From assembly GCA_902806565.1 (NCBI GenBank), contig CADCXA010000040.1, positions 62,001 to 126,000 on the forward strand: 64,000 nucleotides of DNA. Direction: 5' to 3'. The translations under genes and the position numbers were made by a program. This DNA comes from Hypoxylon rubiginosum. Taxonomy: Eukaryota > Ascomycota > Sordariomycetes > Xylariales > Hypoxylaceae. This document shows positions 47,701 through 59,474 of this stretch, piece by piece (within the stretch, counting starts at the first letter, position 1; the number at the start of each line of letters is the position of its first letter). The notes under the pieces are model-generated. The model worked only from the letters and a program-made list of their open reading frames with translations, was not told the origin of the DNA and searched no databases.

Positions 47701-50178
47701 AAGACGGCTCGATTTGAGACTTCAATCTATCTGTGTCGAGTTGGACCATGTTGGCTATGATGGGGGTTCGTGCAGCGAATATGGCAAAGGTATCGACTGC
47801 TCATCCGAGAGACTCAGTAGTATCTTGTTCAAGGCGCGGGTGGCACCCAATATATCGGGTACGCATATTGGGTACGAGAACGTTACAGCCTGCCCAATAT
47901 ACTATTGGCTACATGCTACACTAGTAATCGTCAATCGCTAGGATCGCCGCCACCGCTGGGTGGTTTGGAATATTCTCCGAGGCAAGGAGGTGCCCACAAG
48001 CCAGCAAGCCAACTAAACTCGTCCCCCTTATAGCAGCACGCTGCCCGAAATGGATCAATGGTATTCCTAGCCCAAATTCTCGGTTCGCCTAAAGGGGGAA
48101 GCCTGCTGCTGCTCCTTTTAGCTCTCCATTTTCTTTCTTGGGCCCCCCTCCGATCGTGGGAGGCTCTAGGTAAAACATAGACCGGAATTTCGGGACTGAG
48201 GTTCGATGAGCTAGTATTAATTGCCCAAGGCGCGCCGCGGGGGCACACGAGCCATGTTAGCATACTATCCAGATTGGCTTCCCACCGCAGATGCCACGGC
48301 AGAGCTCGAATCGGCTTGAAACAAGCACGGTAAGTAAGGCACGCGAGACATACAGAGTCCAGAGACCCCACGAAGACACTGCTCGTGCCTGTAGAACGTG
48401 TCAAGGTTACAAAGCAGCATACACGGGAAGTCAGGTGAAATTTTGTCTCGGGTGTCCGCGGTCGCCTTCGCCGGTCACCGCCAAATGAACTACCGGTGGC
48501 CGGGGGAGGGGGGGGACGAGAAAGGGAAGAGGTAGATAGAGGACGGGACGGCCGTGTCTATTTGCGACACCATTGCAGATCTGAACCTCTCCCGTCCTTC
48601 TTACTGACGTTACTGCCGTTACTGACCTTAGGTAAGCATTGAGTAGGTGGCTTATTCTTCTCATGGCTTTCTTATGGCCTTCAAATTGCCTTCGCACTGG
48701 TTTTCGGGAGCTTTTTACCCAAACAATGACGTCCGTCCCCCTTTGCCCCTTTCTTCCTCTCCGGATCTCCTGGAATGTCGCGCATGCGCCAGCAGCTATA
48801 ACATATGCACATCGATCTCTAATTTTGCGCTTTAATCTAAGAGTTAATATCTTGCCCTCGAGGTGTTGACGTGTTTTCTCTCCCTTTTTTTTTCCGGCTG
48901 TATAGAAAGGGGTATAATACAGCCTTTTATCAGCCCGTTGTCATGAGACGTTCTAACTTTTGTACTTACCTCTCGTCGGGGCATGGGACCATTTCTTGAA
49001 CAACTCATACCTTGGCTCATTTCATACCCGCCCTACAATATTCCTCCCTCAGAACTCAGAGTTCTGCGTATGCCTCCTTTACTAGCTGGCTGCCCAACGT
49101 GAGCTACCCGGGACAGGGCTGCCCGGAGAAACGAAACAGCGCCTAGGACTACACGCCACCACCTCATCTCGTCCCGTCATATTACAAATTGGGATTGGGC
49201 AATGAGGCATTCTAGCGCTGTCGTCCCCTTTACTATACTTCACCTTTATTTTTTCTCGGGAATCATGTGAATATAACCAACCACGTCACTGTCCCGAGCA
49301 TAGTAGAAATCGTAGCCGTAGCCGTAGCTCTCTGCCCATCTCATCCGATTCGCAACTCGTCCGCTTAGTAAGGTATAATCCAGCAAAGACGTACATCTGC
49401 AGTTTGGTTACTAAGGGAGGACGGATCATCTACACCCCGGTCGCCTATACCGTCTGCGTCTGCGGATGTGTTGTGCTGTTGTGCCATTACATACATCAGG
49501 TATGGGGATGAGACATACAGGCACAGGCATACGCACGCGCAGGCACAGGCGCCCTCAGACACGGAAGCCCGCATGCATATTGAGCACACCGGCCCCAAGA
49601 CAAGAGCTGAGTTGGCATTGCGTTTCAGAGAATGCCATTTCCTAGCTCGGATTTACACCCACCAACAAAGACGCTGGGGATTGATATGATTTGATTGCCT
49701 TACGGTAGACACAAAGTGAATTCTTCAATTAGCTACCTGCTACCCGTACGCGAGCGAGCTTCTTAGGCCAACTTATAATTACGGGTACCTTAGACGGACA
49801 TCCATAGCTATTCGTATGACATGACTTCTGACAACCAGCGAACTTGACTTGGACTCGATTTGGAGTCCTCAGCGAATGCATTCCTTTCTTTCCCCCCTTT
49901 CTTTCCCTTGTCTTCTCCTAAGCCTAGACCTCGATATCAAAACACCGTCTTTTGCTTCTCTCCTCTGCTGTAAGACCCCGGTTCCTTCATGCTCCATCCC
50001 ACGCAGATACCATCTATTACTTTCCTAGCTATCGGCTATTATCGTCGCCTCTATCGTCTATCCCACTGGTGTTGGTGAATAGCGACAGGCGTCAAAAAGG
50101 TATCTGCATCGGGCTATCCATGCTGACCCTCATGAGTATCGGCCACATATATTCGTAGGAAGATGGCTGTCGAGGTTC

Positions 50179-53100
50179 CTAGCCCGAGCTCCACCCGATC
50201 CAGCTCCGTGGCATCACTCGCCAGATCTTGACTTCGCCACTTCTAAGGTCCTCGAGCTTGAAGCTTTCCTGCTTGACCTTCTTGCTCTCCCGACCCTGTT
50301 CCCACGCTCGTACCTTCTTCTTTGTCCCGTCCCATTCTGCAACAATTGCTACGTGGTCCGGCTTGCCTACTTCCATCGAGTATTTTGCATGCATAGGTCC
50401 GTGCTTTCCTTGGAACTTGGCGTTGCGAATAGAAATGACATCTCCCGATCTGATCTCATCGTTTAGCTGCGTGGAAGCATTAGCCATATTAGAATAGACC
50501 AGGGCGCCGTAAGCGCGTGTGCCGACGGGAAGCAGGGCATCTTTGAGCGGTTTGAGAAGTTCTAGGACTAGAGCCTGGGAACTTCCGTCGCCCACAACCG
50601 TGTCCTTCTTTGAAGCGACTGCGCTAGCTAGTGATCGGCCAAACCGTTCGTAGGCTTCTTCTAGCTGGTCTTGACGAAGAGACCGAGGAGGAGATTCATG
50701 GCGTTGCTCAAGCTGGACATCGGCAAGATTCTGCGTGTTAAAGCGAACAGTTATAACTGTTTGCGAATAGTCTTGGAATAGAATAAACACCTCCTTAACG
50801 ACTGACGTTCCCGTGGCTGATTCGTCTGTTTCCGAGTGGATATCACGTCTGCCCTGGAATACTGGAGGGAGACCACCCGGCGAAAGCCACCATTGTGTAT
50901 GAGGAGCCAAGTCAACTTCATTTGCCACATATCCCGTTTCCATTGATGGTCGCGAGGTGTCGACCGATCTCCTCCCGCCTGGTCTTTGGACGTCTAGAGA
51001 CTGCCGCAGTGGCCCTCTATTCACAGGCGGTGCCGGTGGGGGACCTCGATTGGCTGGCGGAGGCGGGGGAGGTGATTGGTACGCAGAAATAGACTGCGGT
51101 GTCGGTGTCGGCTCTTCATGCATAGACATGCTGCGAGAAACCGTGGCCGAAGGACTCTGCATGGCGTTGTAGTTGTAGGGATCATAGTCGTCATCGTCAT
51201 AAGAGAATGGTGTCTCTTTCGGCGGCGGCGGTGGAGGAGCAGCACGAGGCGCATCGACGGATGCCCTTGAGTTTGGCGCGAGTTGACTAGGAATTGGAGG
51301 CGGGCCTGCTCTCGGTGCCGCTGCGCCGGGGATTGGAGGAGGGGGCAAAGACGGCAGAGCGTCGGTGACTGGTGAACGCATGGGGGTGCTATCATCAAAG
51401 CTTGAATCCCGTGCATGCGACTTAAGTGCATCCTTGTGATGTACCGAGGACCCGATGTCAGTGTCGTAGTCGCCTTCATATTCAGTTACCTCTCCCTCTT
51501 CGCCATTGTCCAATTGTCCGGGTCTCATGGGAATTGCGATTCGTTCGTCAGCCGTAGAAGAGCGGCTTGGAGGATTACCTGGAGGTGGAGGTGGTGGAGG
51601 CCGGCTTTGAGTCGGAGGCGGCGGAGCAGCGCCCGGAATAGGAGGTGGAGGACGACTGTTCCTCTTGTTAGGGTGCGGAGGTAGCGGCGGCGAAGATGGA
51701 GAGGCGTCCTCGCCGAGGTAGGAAGTGCGTTTACTGCTAACTCGCGGTGAAGTCGGCATCGTCGGGGATGCTAAAGGAACTGGAGGAGCCCGACTTGCGG
51801 GAGGTACCTCTCCTCGAGGAGTTTGAAGAGCTCTCTGGGGATTCTCTGATAATTCATCATCGGATTCGGATCCTTGACTAGGCGAGGTCACGCCGCCAGG
51901 TAGAGGCGGGGCCGGTCGAGCTGGGATGATAATTAGCTTTCGAATTATAAAGCCAGAGATCCGAGCACTAACAATCTGTAGGCACCGGAGGAGGTGCAGG
52001 TCGTCCCCCAGGAACGGGAGGCGGCGCGCCAGGTACTTTTGCTACCCGTCGTGTTAATCGTCTTATACTCGTCATAATAAGACAAAGGACACGCCGGGGT
52101 TGAAACTTACGATCTTGAGCGGAACCAGTTGGTTGGGCACTGACAACTGGTGTAATCTCCTGCCCGCCTGGCTCATCGTGGTCGGACTCGGTAGCTTCTT
52201 CCTCTTGTTGTCTTGGCTTCCCCATTCCAGGTATAGGTATCATAGTGGGTACGGGAGGGGCCGTCATCCTAGGTGACGAAGGACCCTCGGTTGCGAATTC
52301 ACTTGAACGACGCTCCGAGGGTGACGAAGCCTTCGGTTTCTTGGCCGTAGCCGGTCCACCCATAGGCACCATGCCTGGCGGACCGAACATTCCATGGAAG
52401 CCCATGCCACCGCTCATCTTCGCCATCCTAGCCCGAAGCTCCTCCTTCCGTCTGACCTCAGGGTCGACATCTTCCTCCGCTTCCTCTTCGCCTTCCGCAA
52501 CTTCTGGCTCTGGGGCAGTTGCTGTATGAGGACGTGATTTCTCATCGCTGTCTTCCCTCTCGGTGAGATCCTCTTGTCCCTCTGTTGTGTCCCCAGCGCC
52601 TGACATGTCCGCCTCGTTTCCATCATTCTCAGCGGTTGCAAAAGACTTTCGTCGAGCCGGCAAGGTTGGTTTCGGAGGTCGAGGTTCATCAATAGACTTC
52701 TTACTAGCAGCAATCTCGGCTGTATCCCTTCGTTCCAAAGGTGGCGGAACTTCTGTCACGTCGTCAGCTGGGCCAGGGGCACCCTCTTCGCTCTCAGTGC
52801 GCTTCTTCGGGGGACGTTTAGGCTTTTCTTTCTTTGCAACGGCTTCCGCATGCCGTTGAGCAGCTTCGGCCTGTTGCTTCTGCAGTAAAGCAATCCGCTC
52901 CTTTAGGCTAGTTGGCTTCGGCTGATCCTCCCCTTGGACTTCAGAAGATCCCGCGGGGACGAGCCCAGCCTTCTCGGTGTTGTCTAAAGCTTCCGCCTCC
53001 TTGGCCTTTATCTCGGGGTCCTCATCACGCCGATAGACCTTCGTGGTGGGTACATCACGAGGTGGGGGAACATAAGCATTCCTGCTCGGTGGAGGAGCAA

Positions 53101-53788
53101 CGAATGGTTTTTTTATGAACCCGGAACTGCCGGAGCTCAAACCACTAGGTTTGAAAGGTGCGACTGGTGGAGCTGCTGGCTTATTGAAAGCTGCTATACG
53201 ATCTTTGAAAGAATTGCTGATGGGCTTCTCAGACGCCGGAGGACCCGCCCGAGCTGAAGCAGCGGTGGCGGGTTTTGATGCCGGCTGGATGGCAATCGGG
53301 GCGCTCGCCGGCTCGGGGATCCTAGGCTCAACAGGAACAGGGGCTGGAATAGGAGCCGCCTCGGGTGGTTTGGCTACGGGAGCAATAGGAATCGAAGGAG
53401 AGCGGAGCTCGGCAGCCGGTAGCGGTGGTGGTGAAGCAATATGTGGTTCCTCATAAGTCTCTTGTGTATCCGCAGGCTCCTCTACTGCATACGAGTCGGA
53501 TGGAGCAGCGGCGGGGGGCAGTGGAGGAGAGGAAGCAGTATGGTCTGCCTCCTTCTTACGGACTCTCGTCGGTCGCGGCGGGGCAGTCGGCTCATACTTC
53601 TCTACGAAGTTTCTGGGGAATATTCCCTCTCTCTTTACGCCTAATTCGTCGACATACTCACCGCCGTACCAGTCAGCATCGTCGTTATCGGTGACGGTAA
53701 TGATTTGTCCGATTCCGAAAGGTAGGTCGTCCTCGTGGCCCGAGGTGTACTCGTAGATAGATTTCACCTTGAATGACACGGAAGCCAT
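50179..53788 (-). CDS. BBC1: BBC1/MTI1-type SH3 protein of cortical actin patches
   Basis: In yeasts this protein binds type I myosin tails and tempers Arp2/3-driven actin assembly at endocytic sites. Three exons (52111-53788, 51973-52041, 50179-51920) give 1162 residues. The N-terminal SH3 domain spans about residues 4-67, with SIYEYTSGHEDDLPF, DADWYGGEYVDELG and GIFPRNFVEKYEP. A very long disordered region rich in proline, serine, glutamate and lysine follows, with many PPPPxP motifs able to bind SH3 domains or profilin. The last 250 residues form the conserved C-terminal domain of the BBC1/AIM3 family: WWLSPGGLPPVF, KEVFILFQDYSQTVITVRF, GALVYSNMANASTQLND, GPMHAKYSMEVGKPDHVAIV and WRVMPRSWIGW. 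Introns are 69 nt (GTAAGT, acceptor GGGTAG) and 52 nt (GTTAGT, acceptor CCCAG). The 69-nt middle exon is almost wholly proline-glycine repeat. Confidence 0.93.
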
Positions 53789-54927
53789 GGTGCGTCAGCG
53801 TCGGAAGCTGGATGTAGTATGCCCTTTTTTTCTCTTCCCTTTTCCACCGTTGGTATCAAAGTCGGTGCACAATTGGCGGGGTCGAAGACGGTGAGCGGGA
53901 TGGATGCAAGAGGATACGACCCTTTTTTGAGACAAGTCGAAGACGGGAAAAGTCCTAAAGAGACGGGACTCTCCAGTGGTCAAAAATAATCGAATGGTCA
54001 AATTAGGTAGACTGGTAGAATGGGAAATGCATGAGGCTGAGCATTCGCAAGCGCCCTGTCACAGCTCGCGGCTGGAGAAAGGTCGACGTCAGCGCATGAA
54101 CTAGTTATCCTATGTCGTTTTTTCAATAGACGAGATGTAACCCACCGTAAGAGCCAAGCTCGGCTCACTGAAGTGTGCGTGCTTCCTTGGGAATGGGGGT
54201 CTTGGGGGAGTCTAGTTTGTTGCACAGGGGGGGCAAAAGCTGATAGTTATACGGGAAAAAAAGGAGATCAGAATTGCCTTTATTTTTGTTTTATAGTTTT
54301 TTTCTTGTCCCCCTTAAAATGCCAAAATTCAATCGGCGGTATGGTAAGGGTAAGGTTGCGGTTGGGACGCTTGAGGATTCAGAATGCGAAGGAAAGGATG
54401 CAATGGATGCAATGCAGTGGCAGTGGGCAGGGTTTCCTCGGCTTGACTTTTGACTTTGTGAGGCTTCTGAGGCTTCAGAGGCTTCAGGAGGGGCTTTAGT
54501 GGCTTCAGAGTTCAGATGCCCGCATGCCCGCTCCGAAGGTCCCTGCCTCTGCTGCCTGTCTGCCTGTCTGCCTGATGAAAAACGCACGGACCAATGACGA
54601 TACCACACATGCCACTTTATACCCCTCCCTTGTCTTCCTTGTCTACTTCTTTCACCTGTGGCTAGCGTAGCTAACCTTAACCCTTCAATGTGGCGCATTA
54701 CCATTCGTTATCTAATCTGGAAGATATAATAATTCACGGGCTGTTAAGACAAAGCGACAGAGCTACTACGTAATATAGAAGCAGAAATTTGGAGCCGAAA
54801 GCTATTAGTAACCTCTAACCTCCACGTCTACACGTATAGGTAGAGTGATAGCTCATCTACAGCTACCTGCGCTTGCAAACGGACGATCAGTGGCCAGCGC
54901 TCTTGGATATTCCAGAATCCAGGAAAC
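53789..54927. other. Divergent promoter region between BBC1 and RTR1
   Basis: Both genes are transcribed outward. A GAGGCTTC(A/T) octamer repeat lies at about 54458-54490. No gene is supported within. Confidence 0.55.
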
Positions 54928-55923
54928 ATGTCATCTCCAGCGCAGTCGAAAAAGCCCAAGGGCATTCTGAAGAAACCAACCGCCCCAACAGTACTAGCAC
55001 CGGCAGCAGCAGCAGCAGCTCTCACTCCCATGTCCCCCTTCCCGATTCAAGAGAGCAACCCGGCGGCCGAGAAGCCCAGCGCCCGCGACGTCGCCGTCCA
55101 GCAAGCCCTCGTCATCCAGCAGCAGCACGCCCTCTCGGATCATATCCAAGACTCCATCATCGCGCTATCGTACTTTCCACTCACACGCTCCTCCTCCGGC
55201 TCCGGCTCCGGCTCCAGCTCTGGCTACGACGCCGCGAACCCGGCGCCGAGCGACGCCGACGCCTTCCGGCAGCACGTGCGGTCGTTCCAGCCGGGCGACT
55301 ACGAGGACATGATCGAGGAGCGCAACGCGCGCGGGCTGTGCGGGTACGCGCTCTGCGCCCGGCCGCGGATCCGGGTCGGCGGCGGCGGCGAGTACAAGCT
55401 CGTCAACTACGGGCGCAAGGACTTCAACATCGTGCCGCGCAGGGAGCTCGAGCGCTGGTGCTCCCAGCGGTGCGCCCGCCGCGCCATGTACGTCAAGGTC
55501 CAGCTCAGCGAGACGGCCGCCTGGGAGCGCGCCGGCATCCCGTCCATCCGCATCGAGCTGCTCGACGAGCCGGGACGGACAGGGGGCGAAGAGGAGGATG
55601 GTGATGATGCAGTCAAGCAGGTCGCCAAAGAACTCCGGGACCTGCAGATCGACAAGGAGAGGAAGGCTACTCGCGACGCTGCGGATTTGGCCCTCGAACG
55701 AGGTGATGCTACGGATATACAGTCGACCCGATCCATTGACGTCGATATCATGGAGAAGTCGGTGATAATGGCAGCGCAAGAACCTTCACTGGCTAAGAAT
55801 AACGAAGGTCATTTAATTTTAGATGGCTACAAGACGAAGTTTGACTCGAGATCGGAGACGATGAGTATGGGCAGCAATATGGCAGAGGTCGCTGCTAAAA
55901 TCGAGGATCTATCAATCGAATGA
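54928..55923 (+). CDS. RTR1: RTR1/RPAP2-family RNA polymerase II CTD phosphatase
   Basis: Members remove phosphate from the RNA polymerase II C-terminal repeat and help bring the polymerase into the nucleus. A single exon encodes 331 residues. The N-terminus MSSPAQSKKPKGILKKPT is basic, followed by an alanine-rich stretch. A helical region (ARDVAVQQALVIQQQHALSD) leads to the zinc-binding Rtr1 domain: C138-x4-C143 (GLCGYALC) and C178-x3-C182 (WCSQRC), with YKLVNYGRKDFNIVPRRELE between, the expected arrangement. A conserved LSETAAWERAGIPSI follows. The C-terminal third is acidic and less conserved. Codon use is strikingly GC-rich from about 55040 to 55580 compared with the gene's own 3' part and its neighbours. 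Confidence 0.9.
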   Translation: MSSPAQSKKPKGILKKPTAPTVLAPAAAAAALTPMSPFPIQESNPAAEKPSARDVAVQQALVIQQQHALSDHIQDSIIALSYFPLTRSSSGSGSGSSSGYDAANPAPSDADAFRQHVRSFQPGDYEDMIEERNARGLCGYALCARPRIRVGGGGEYKLVNYGRKDFNIVPRRELERWCSQRCARRAMYVKVQLSETAAWERAGIPSIRIELLDEPGRTGGEEEDGDDAVKQVAKELRDLQIDKERKATRDAADLALERGDATDIQSTRSIDVDIMEKSVIMAAQEPSLAKNNEGHLILDGYKTKFDSRSETMSMGSNMAEVAAKIEDLSIE

Positions 55924-56402
55924 CGACACAAAGGTGTTGCCATCGTCACTTGCATATTAGGGCGTTCGGGTTAGGATCAATGAGATACCCTTAAAGGACA
56001 CAAACCAGCATTAGGTGGTAGTCGCAGTCAAGTTAGGGTAAAGAGAGATAAAAAGAGTTTTACCATTTCCAGCACCACCATTATTTTCTTGAACCTGATA
56101 ATGCGATGTTGCCGTGATGGAATCAACGGATGGCTAGAACCTAACCATGGTAATGAGGCTGAGAACAAGTCACGTATCAACGGAAAGAGCAAAATTTGGC
56201 CATCAACCATCATCTCTAGTGTGTACTAGAAAATCAGGGACACCTTTGCTGGGAAAGATCTCGTCAATTGCGGATCTAGAATGTACCTACTATCATGTGT
56301 AGGAAAGACGCCGTAAAGCCATGAGACCAATGCCAGTCGCCCTTGAACTAACCCATAACCTCCTTCATTCATGAAACCGCCGCATCCTATCCTAATAGGC
56401 GT
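55924..56402. other. 3' intergenic region between convergent RTR1 and RPS17
   Basis: No coding sequence. Presumed untranslated ends of both genes. Confidence 0.5.
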
Positions 56403-57011
56403 TTACCGAGGGGGACGGTCGCCGAATCTTCGGGGTCGCTCGGCGGTCTGCTGCTGGGTCACAGGGACGACGTTGACGGGAACGTTGTCGAACTAAATTC
56501 TTGTAAGCAATCACGATGGGACAGGGGATGTGCGAAGAATCGGAGGGGACAAAACGTACACCAAGGTGCTTCAGCAGGTCCTTCGTCTCAACATCGATGT
56601 CGAGCTGGCCAGCCTCGGTGTTCTGGGTGAAGTCGAGGGCAGAAACCTCGGGGACGTATTGATCCTTGCGCTCTCGCTCCTCTTCTTGAAGCTTGAAGGA
56701 GATACCACGGACGGGTCCTCGCTGAATTCGCTTCATCAAGTGGGTGGTGTAGCCGGCAATCTACAATCCTCCTACGTTAGCTAGCCTGTCCTACTTCGAT
56801 TACCGAAACCGCGCAGATTTTTGAGTCTTGAGTCTGGTAGATCCTGTCGGAAGTAGCTGCTCACCTTGTTGCGCAGGCGCTTGGAGGCGATGATGGCAAT
56901 CTCATCGCAGACTCGCTTGTTGGTCTCGAAGTCGAGAGTGAGCTTGGGGTAGTATCGCTCAATGATGACCTTGGCGGACTTCTTGACTGTCTTCGTACGA
57001 ACGCGACCCAT
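56403..57011 (-). CDS. RPS17: Cytosolic ribosomal protein eS17 (RPS17)
   Basis: Protein of the 40S subunit. Three exons (56865-57011, 56560-56760, 56403-56492) give 145 residues. The sequence begins [21 protein letters not shown], continues [14 protein letters not shown] and, across intron 1, [40 protein letters not shown] and VPEVSALD follow, nearly invariant in eukaryotes. The end ([20 protein letters not shown]) is typical of fungi. Introns are 104 nt (GTGAGC...TTGTAG) and 67 nt (GTACGT...TTTAG). The GTACGT donor was chosen over a GTG four bases upstream because it keeps HLGFDN in frame. Confidence 0.97.
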
Positions 57012-57594
57012 GTTGGCGGTGTTGACTGTGGGTTAGTAGAAGACGGTTTGGTTGTTGGAAGGCCGGGAGTTTTTTCGTCGATGTTGAGTTAGAATGTCAC
57101 GAAAAAGAGAATTATTGGGTAGTGGGCAAATTCCTCCAAGTGTGGGGGGTGAAATTCGGCAAATCTTTGTGGGTCCTAGGGCAGAGACAGACCCGACGTT
57201 TTAATTGGGCAATCTAAGGTAGCTTAAGCATGCCTCTAAACGCATATGCTGGCTTAGTAAATATTCACGAGTGTATGCGATGATCGATCCGTGTTGTCAA
57301 AGCATAATATCACGGAGGTGGTAGATAGCAACGAAGTTCCATTTCATTGTTGGTTGATTTACTACATGTAGAGATTACTACCAAGTATGCGCCTAGCAGT
57401 GGTGATACATGGAGAGTATCACCTTACTATCTGGCTAGTATGTACAGATATTCTATTCTACAAAGCACAGGAAGGGAAGAGCCGTACCATATACTACACG
57501 ATGCACTCCGAGACTCTATCCTCCCTCAAGAACCAATACCTCCCTAGTGTATCAACGTGTAGCCCGCCGTTCATGACGTACCTAGGTAGATAGA
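57012..57594. other. Spacer between RPS17 and MRP51
   Basis: Promoter of RPS17 and 3' end of MRP51. It contains a TACCTAGGTA decamer at 57579. No gene. Confidence 0.55.
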
Positions 57595-59007
57595 TTAAAA
57601 GCCATAATTGCGTGCATTACCATCACGCCAGTTACCTAGACGCCGTTGACCTAGAGGGGCACTGAAACCAGGACTACCAGACGCGTTCATCGGGTTGCGT
57701 GGCACTTCAGGGGTCTCTATCTCCTTCACCACCTGTTCGAACACTTTTTCTTCACCCACCATTTCCTTCTGGACGACTTCGCTCTGCGGATTTGCTTCGT
57801 CTATGCTAATACAGATCCTTCCGAACGAATCGACCGAAGCCATGGTAGGTTGCACGTATAGCTTTGATCCGCCGCGCTCCTCGAGTTCGATTTCGTGCAG
57901 AGCCTTGACAAATCTGGACGGCCTCCACCCTTTCAGCGCGTTGAACATTGTGTCCTTGACCACCGGGTTAACGACGAATCCGGCAACACCTATGCTAGGT
58001 CTGAAACTGCCGGTCTTGAAGTGCGTAGGTTTTAGAACTCTCGCCTTGACAGGAGGGTGATGCTTCTGGGGCCCGTAGATGGCGTGATTCTCCTGGAAAT
58101 TCCGGGTGCGCAGATAACTTAAACCGGCCGAAGGATGGGTGATCGGAGGACCGTCCGCCCCATACGGACTGCCGCGGTCAAGCACTCTAGGCTTATCTGG
58201 AGCCATCGTGCCAACCTTTCTATACTCGGTGTCTAGGTCGACAGGGGCGAGATCCAAGAAGCGACCGACAAGGCTGTACAAGGCCATGCGGTCTTGCCTT
58301 AGCTCCCTTATATAATCCATAAATTCCTCATCTGTGACATCGCTAGCAGAAATCGCCGGTGGTTCCGCCGTCTCCCCAGCCTCCCTGGCCTTCTGCGCTT
58401 GGTCCGCCGTCATCTCGGCCGCCAGGTTCTCCCTCAAAAATGCGCGAAACTCGGAGCGTTTGCCCCGTACTTCCTTCTCGAGAAACCGGTTGAAATCGCC
58501 ATCCGTCATTCCGGCAAGCCACGGGCCGGTGAACTTCCACCTCTTATTGGCCAATTCCGCCTTTTGCTCGGCGTTCAACGCCGTCACATCACCAGATTCT
58601 TCAAAAACCGATGTCTGCATTAGCGGGTTATACCCGGTCTGCATCGGTACTGAAATAGGCAAATTCAACTCTTGATATTTTTGTAAGGTGATGGTGTGAT
58701 CTGACGCGGATTGGAAGTCGGTGACATGTTCGGTAGAATCGACCTGTCTAACTCGTACGAGGGGATAGGTGGTGTTTGTCGTGGTCTTTAGAGGAAAGGG
58801 TCGCTTGAAGCCCCAATCACCGTTGATTCGAGACGAGGAAGTCGTCGTAACAGTAAGGTGCGTAGGATAGTTGATCGTAGCAGTGGGAGAGTAGTGTTTG
58901 GTTGCCGAAGAATAATCGCCCGGAGGAGCAGGTATCGGGGCTGGCATAGAGAACATTCGCGATGATCGCAGGAGCGCAGCCCCGGGAGAAACACCCCGGC
59001 CGGCCAT
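57595..59007 (-). CDS. MRP51: Mitochondrial small-subunit ribosomal protein MRP51 (bS1m)
   Basis: A mitoribosome 37S subunit component that in yeast also matters for initiation on mitochondrial mRNAs. A single exon encodes 470 residues. The N-terminus (MAGRGVSPGAALLRSSRMFS) is basic, hydroxylated and lacks acids, as in a mitochondrial presequence. The conserved MRP51 region includes GDWGFKRPFPLKTTTN, VRQVDSTEHVTDFQSASDHT and WKFTGPWLAGMTDGDFNRFL, followed by GLSYLRTRNFQENHAIYGPQ. RPSIGVAGFVVNPVVKD is typical of filamentous fungal members. It shares its upstream region (about 470 bp) with the divergent NECAP gene. Confidence 0.9.
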   Translation of the reverse strand: MAGRGVSPGAALLRSSRMFSMPAPIPAPPGDYSSATKHYSPTATINYPTHLTVTTTSSSRINGDWGFKRPFPLKTTTNTTYPLVRVRQVDSTEHVTDFQSASDHTITLQKYQELNLPISVPMQTGYNPLMQTSVFEESGDVTALNAEQKAELANKRWKFTGPWLAGMTDGDFNRFLEKEVRGKRSEFRAFLRENLAAEMTADQAQKAREAGETAEPPAISASDVTDEEFMDYIRELRQDRMALYSLVGRFLDLAPVDLDTEYRKVGTMAPDKPRVLDRGSPYGADGPPITHPSAGLSYLRTRNFQENHAIYGPQKHHPPVKARVLKPTHFKTGSFRPSIGVAGFVVNPVVKDTMFNALKGWRPSRFVKALHEIELEERGGSKLYVQPTMASVDSFGRICISIDEANPQSEVVQKEMVGEEKVFEQVVKEIETPEVPRNPMNASGSPGFSAPLGQRRLGNWRDGNARNYGF

Positions 59008-59474
59008 CTTCTGGGGTTATGAGCTCTCTGACAAGCTCAATGGCTAACGTTGGTGATGGCTTCGTGCGGGAAGGGTACGGCAATCTGACAGCTTCGGCAG
59101 CTTTACATTGAGTATTTTTTGATAGAGCGCGCGCATTGGGGGGGGCTCGGTAAATTATCGGATTTATCATGACTTTATCGATTAAATGTTGTGGAGACTC
59201 GGGCTCTAGCGCCAGCGTTCGGACGTTCAGGACGTTCAGTACGTTCTGACGTTCTGACGTTCAGGCCAGTCAGGCGCAGAGGCGCTGTGCATGAACTAGA
59301 TGAACTAAAATGAACTAATAGGGGCTGCAGGGGGCCGCACGGGGCTCAGGGGTCTAAACCTCCGCCTCTAGTAGGACTTTTATAAGAAACCTCGAAAAGC
59401 TCAAATAAAACATTGATCTGAATAGGTCATTACGAAGGAGTTTTGAGCCCTACGTGAGTCTCGATTATCAAGAA
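59008..59474. other. Divergent promoter region, MRP51 / NECAP
   Basis: Shared upstream sequence. It contains a degenerate GACGTTC(A/T)G repeat at about 59216-59263 and a CTCGGTAAATTATCGG stretch. A GTGAGT at 59454 looks like a splice donor but no upstream exon is evident. Confidence 0.5.

Larger units (their letters stand above)
42624..50178. other. Large gene-poor region, about 7.5 kb
   Basis: No gene I can support. Short open frames (for example 45346-45537, 46461-46868, 47931-48404) lack domains and splice partners. Contents are promoter sequence of the gene ending at 42623, tandem repeats (43454, 43835, 44696, a CTG triplet run at 44886-44904), two TACCTAGGTA decamers (43942, 45131), and long stretches of ordinary-looking unique DNA between 45 and 50 kb. 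The unique part could hold non-coding RNAs or the remains of decayed genes. Confidence 0.55.

Noticed and set aside
48291..48488. CRTCQGYK in a short frame as a possible zinc finger
   Set aside because: Only two cysteines with finger spacing, no remainder of a domain, and a short frame in a gene desert.
54873..55604. Long arginine/alanine-rich open frame (243 codons) overlapping RTR1
   Set aside because: It is a shadow frame of the GC-rich RTR1 coding sequence; the RTR1 frame carries the zinc motif and family signatures.
59454..59474. Upstream extension of NECAP from a GTG at 59454
   Set aside because: No ATG, and the family starts at the MES(I/L)D position; the GTGAGT there resembles a splice donor but no upstream exon is visible.
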